A stretch of 64,000 nt of DNA, taken from Paracidovorax avenae (GTDB taxonomy: Bacteria > Pseudomonadota > Gammaproteobacteria > Burkholderiales > Burkholderiaceae_C). Under the pieces are notes generated by a model. It had not been told where the DNA came from. It did no database searches and worked only from the letters and a program-made list of their open reading frames with translations. Positions 63,602 through 64,000 of this stretch are shown piece by piece. The stretch lies in NCBI RefSeq assembly GCF_040892545.1, contig NZ_CP156079.1, positions 1,054,001 through 1,118,000 of the forward strand. The letters are read 5' to 3'. The position numbers and the translations under genes are program-made. Numbering within the stretch: the stretch's first letter is position 1; each line of letters begins with the position of its first letter.

Positions 63602-63664
63602 ACCCCCTGAGGCGCTGCGCGCCTTCCCCCTTCTCTCGCATCGCTGCGCGAGGCGGGACGGGGG
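63602..63664. repeat. Comamonadaceae-type extragenic hairpin repeat
   Basis: Starts ACCCCCTGA, then GGCGC-TGC-GCGCC (63611-63623), TTCCCCC, then CTCGCATCGC-TGC-GCGAG around 63635-63651, and ends GGGGG (63660-63664) that can pair with the CCCCC at 63626-63630. This arrangement of CCCCCT, a gene-end hairpin, CCCCC, a second hairpin and GGGGG is one I associate with dispersed intergenic repeats in Acidovorax relatives. It separates two genes of one transporter. Confidence 0.6.
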
Positions 63665-63786
63665 ACGCAGCCGGCGCGGCGGGGCGGCCCTTGCGCGGCT
63701 GCTGCTGGTATCGGGCCGCGCCGGTTGCATGCGCCTTGGGCGGTGCCGGACGCTGCACTGCCGACAACAGATTCCGTAGCAGATAG

Positions 63787-64000
63787 ATGGATTACGTTCT
63801 TTCACTTCTGGGGCCGCTGGCGCAGGGCGCGACGGTCACGCTGAAGCTTTTCGCGATCACGCTGGTGCTGGCGGTGCCGCTGGGGCTGGCGCTGGCGCTG
63901 GCGCGGGTGTCGCGCTGGGGGCTGCTGTCGGGGCTGGTCAACGGCTACATCTGGCTGATGCGCGGCACGCCGCTGATGCTGCAGATGCTGTTCATCTATT
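63787..64000 (+). CDS. Polar amino-acid ABC transporter permease (3' end outside window)
   Basis: Only the first 71 codons are in view. Starting at ATG 63787 the product begins MDYVLSLLGPLAQGATVTLK, with a first membrane helix KLFAITLVLAVPLGLALALA, then the start of the permease signature WLMRGTPLMLQMLF, where RGTP is the HisM/GlnP family motif. Partner of the substrate-binding lipoprotein just upstream. The ATPase gene is expected beyond the window. Confidence 0.9.
   Translation, partial: MDYVLSLLGPLAQGATVTLKLFAITLVLAVPLGLALALARVSRWGLLSGLVNGYIWLMRGTPLMLQMLFIY

Overview
The window looks like chromosome from a high-GC betaproteobacterium of the Comamonadaceae, most like Acidovorax/Paracidovorax. 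The reasons are the GC-rich codon use throughout, the gene families (pilMNOPQ-aroKB, cytochrome c4 next to ResB/CcsB, MsrPQ, LptM-LysA opposite CyaY) and short extragenic hairpin repeats of a type I associate with that family. The genus is inferred from recall, without a database search. I found no rRNA, tRNA, CRISPR array, prophage or complete insertion sequence. The only transposase-like gene is a single-copy RAYT.

Layout. 0-8.1 kb: end of a surface-polysaccharide or glycosylation cluster (5'-cut membrane protein, Wzx-like flippase, GT4; on the other strand a GT4-GT2 fusion and a TPR/GT-C-like membrane protein). 8.3-16.3 kb: reductive pyrimidine catabolism, with a RutR-like TetR regulator divergent from preT-preA-NCS1 transporter-dihydropyrimidinase-M20 amidohydrolase and a double palindromic operator between them. 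16.5-19.2 kb: CsgG-like lipoprotein with a peptidoglycan-binding domain plus two unknown genes. 19.3-20.9 kb: chemoreceptor. 20.9-25.9 kb: NAD salvage operon (nicotinamidase-like, pncB, nadE, nadM-Nudix) behind a palindrome. 26.2-29.8 kb: DUF1328 protein, metK behind a probable SAM-II riboswitch, and two LpxL-type acyltransferases. 29.8-37.8 kb: epoxide-hydrolase-like enzyme, EngB, cytochrome c4, ResB/CcsB (System II haem attachment), MsrP/MsrQ. 37.8-40.7 kb: diiron/MBL protein, lysA-lptM, cyaY. 40.8-54 kb: PBP1A divergent from pilMNOPQ, an Ig-domain lipoprotein, aroK, aroB, dgt-like, DUF1415. 54-62.4 kb: methyltransferase, RAYT, gltB-gltD. 62.8 kb to the end: substrate-binding lipoprotein and cut permease of an amino-acid ABC importer.

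How the genes fit together. The pyd-type operon imports a pyrimidine (or hydantoin-like) base and takes it through the dihydropyrimidine and carbamoyl-beta-amino acid to a beta-amino acid; the ammonia released could enter GltBD. The NAD operon covers nicotinamide to NAD+. Cytochrome c4, ResB/CcsB and MsrPQ form a block for periplasmic redox chemistry. PilM-N-O-P-Q form the inner alignment complex and outer-membrane secretin of type IV pili, with an extra predicted calcium-binding Ig lipoprotein at the end of the run.

Most worth a second look: the SAM-II-like leader of metK, the Ig lipoprotein in the pilus operon, the CsgG-like three-gene cluster, the tandem operator of the pyrimidine operon, the GT4-GT2 fusion beside the TPR/GT-C-like protein, an AT-rich island inside the PBP1A gene, and a family of extragenic hairpins with a TGC loop. 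None is demonstrated to be a new system from sequence alone.
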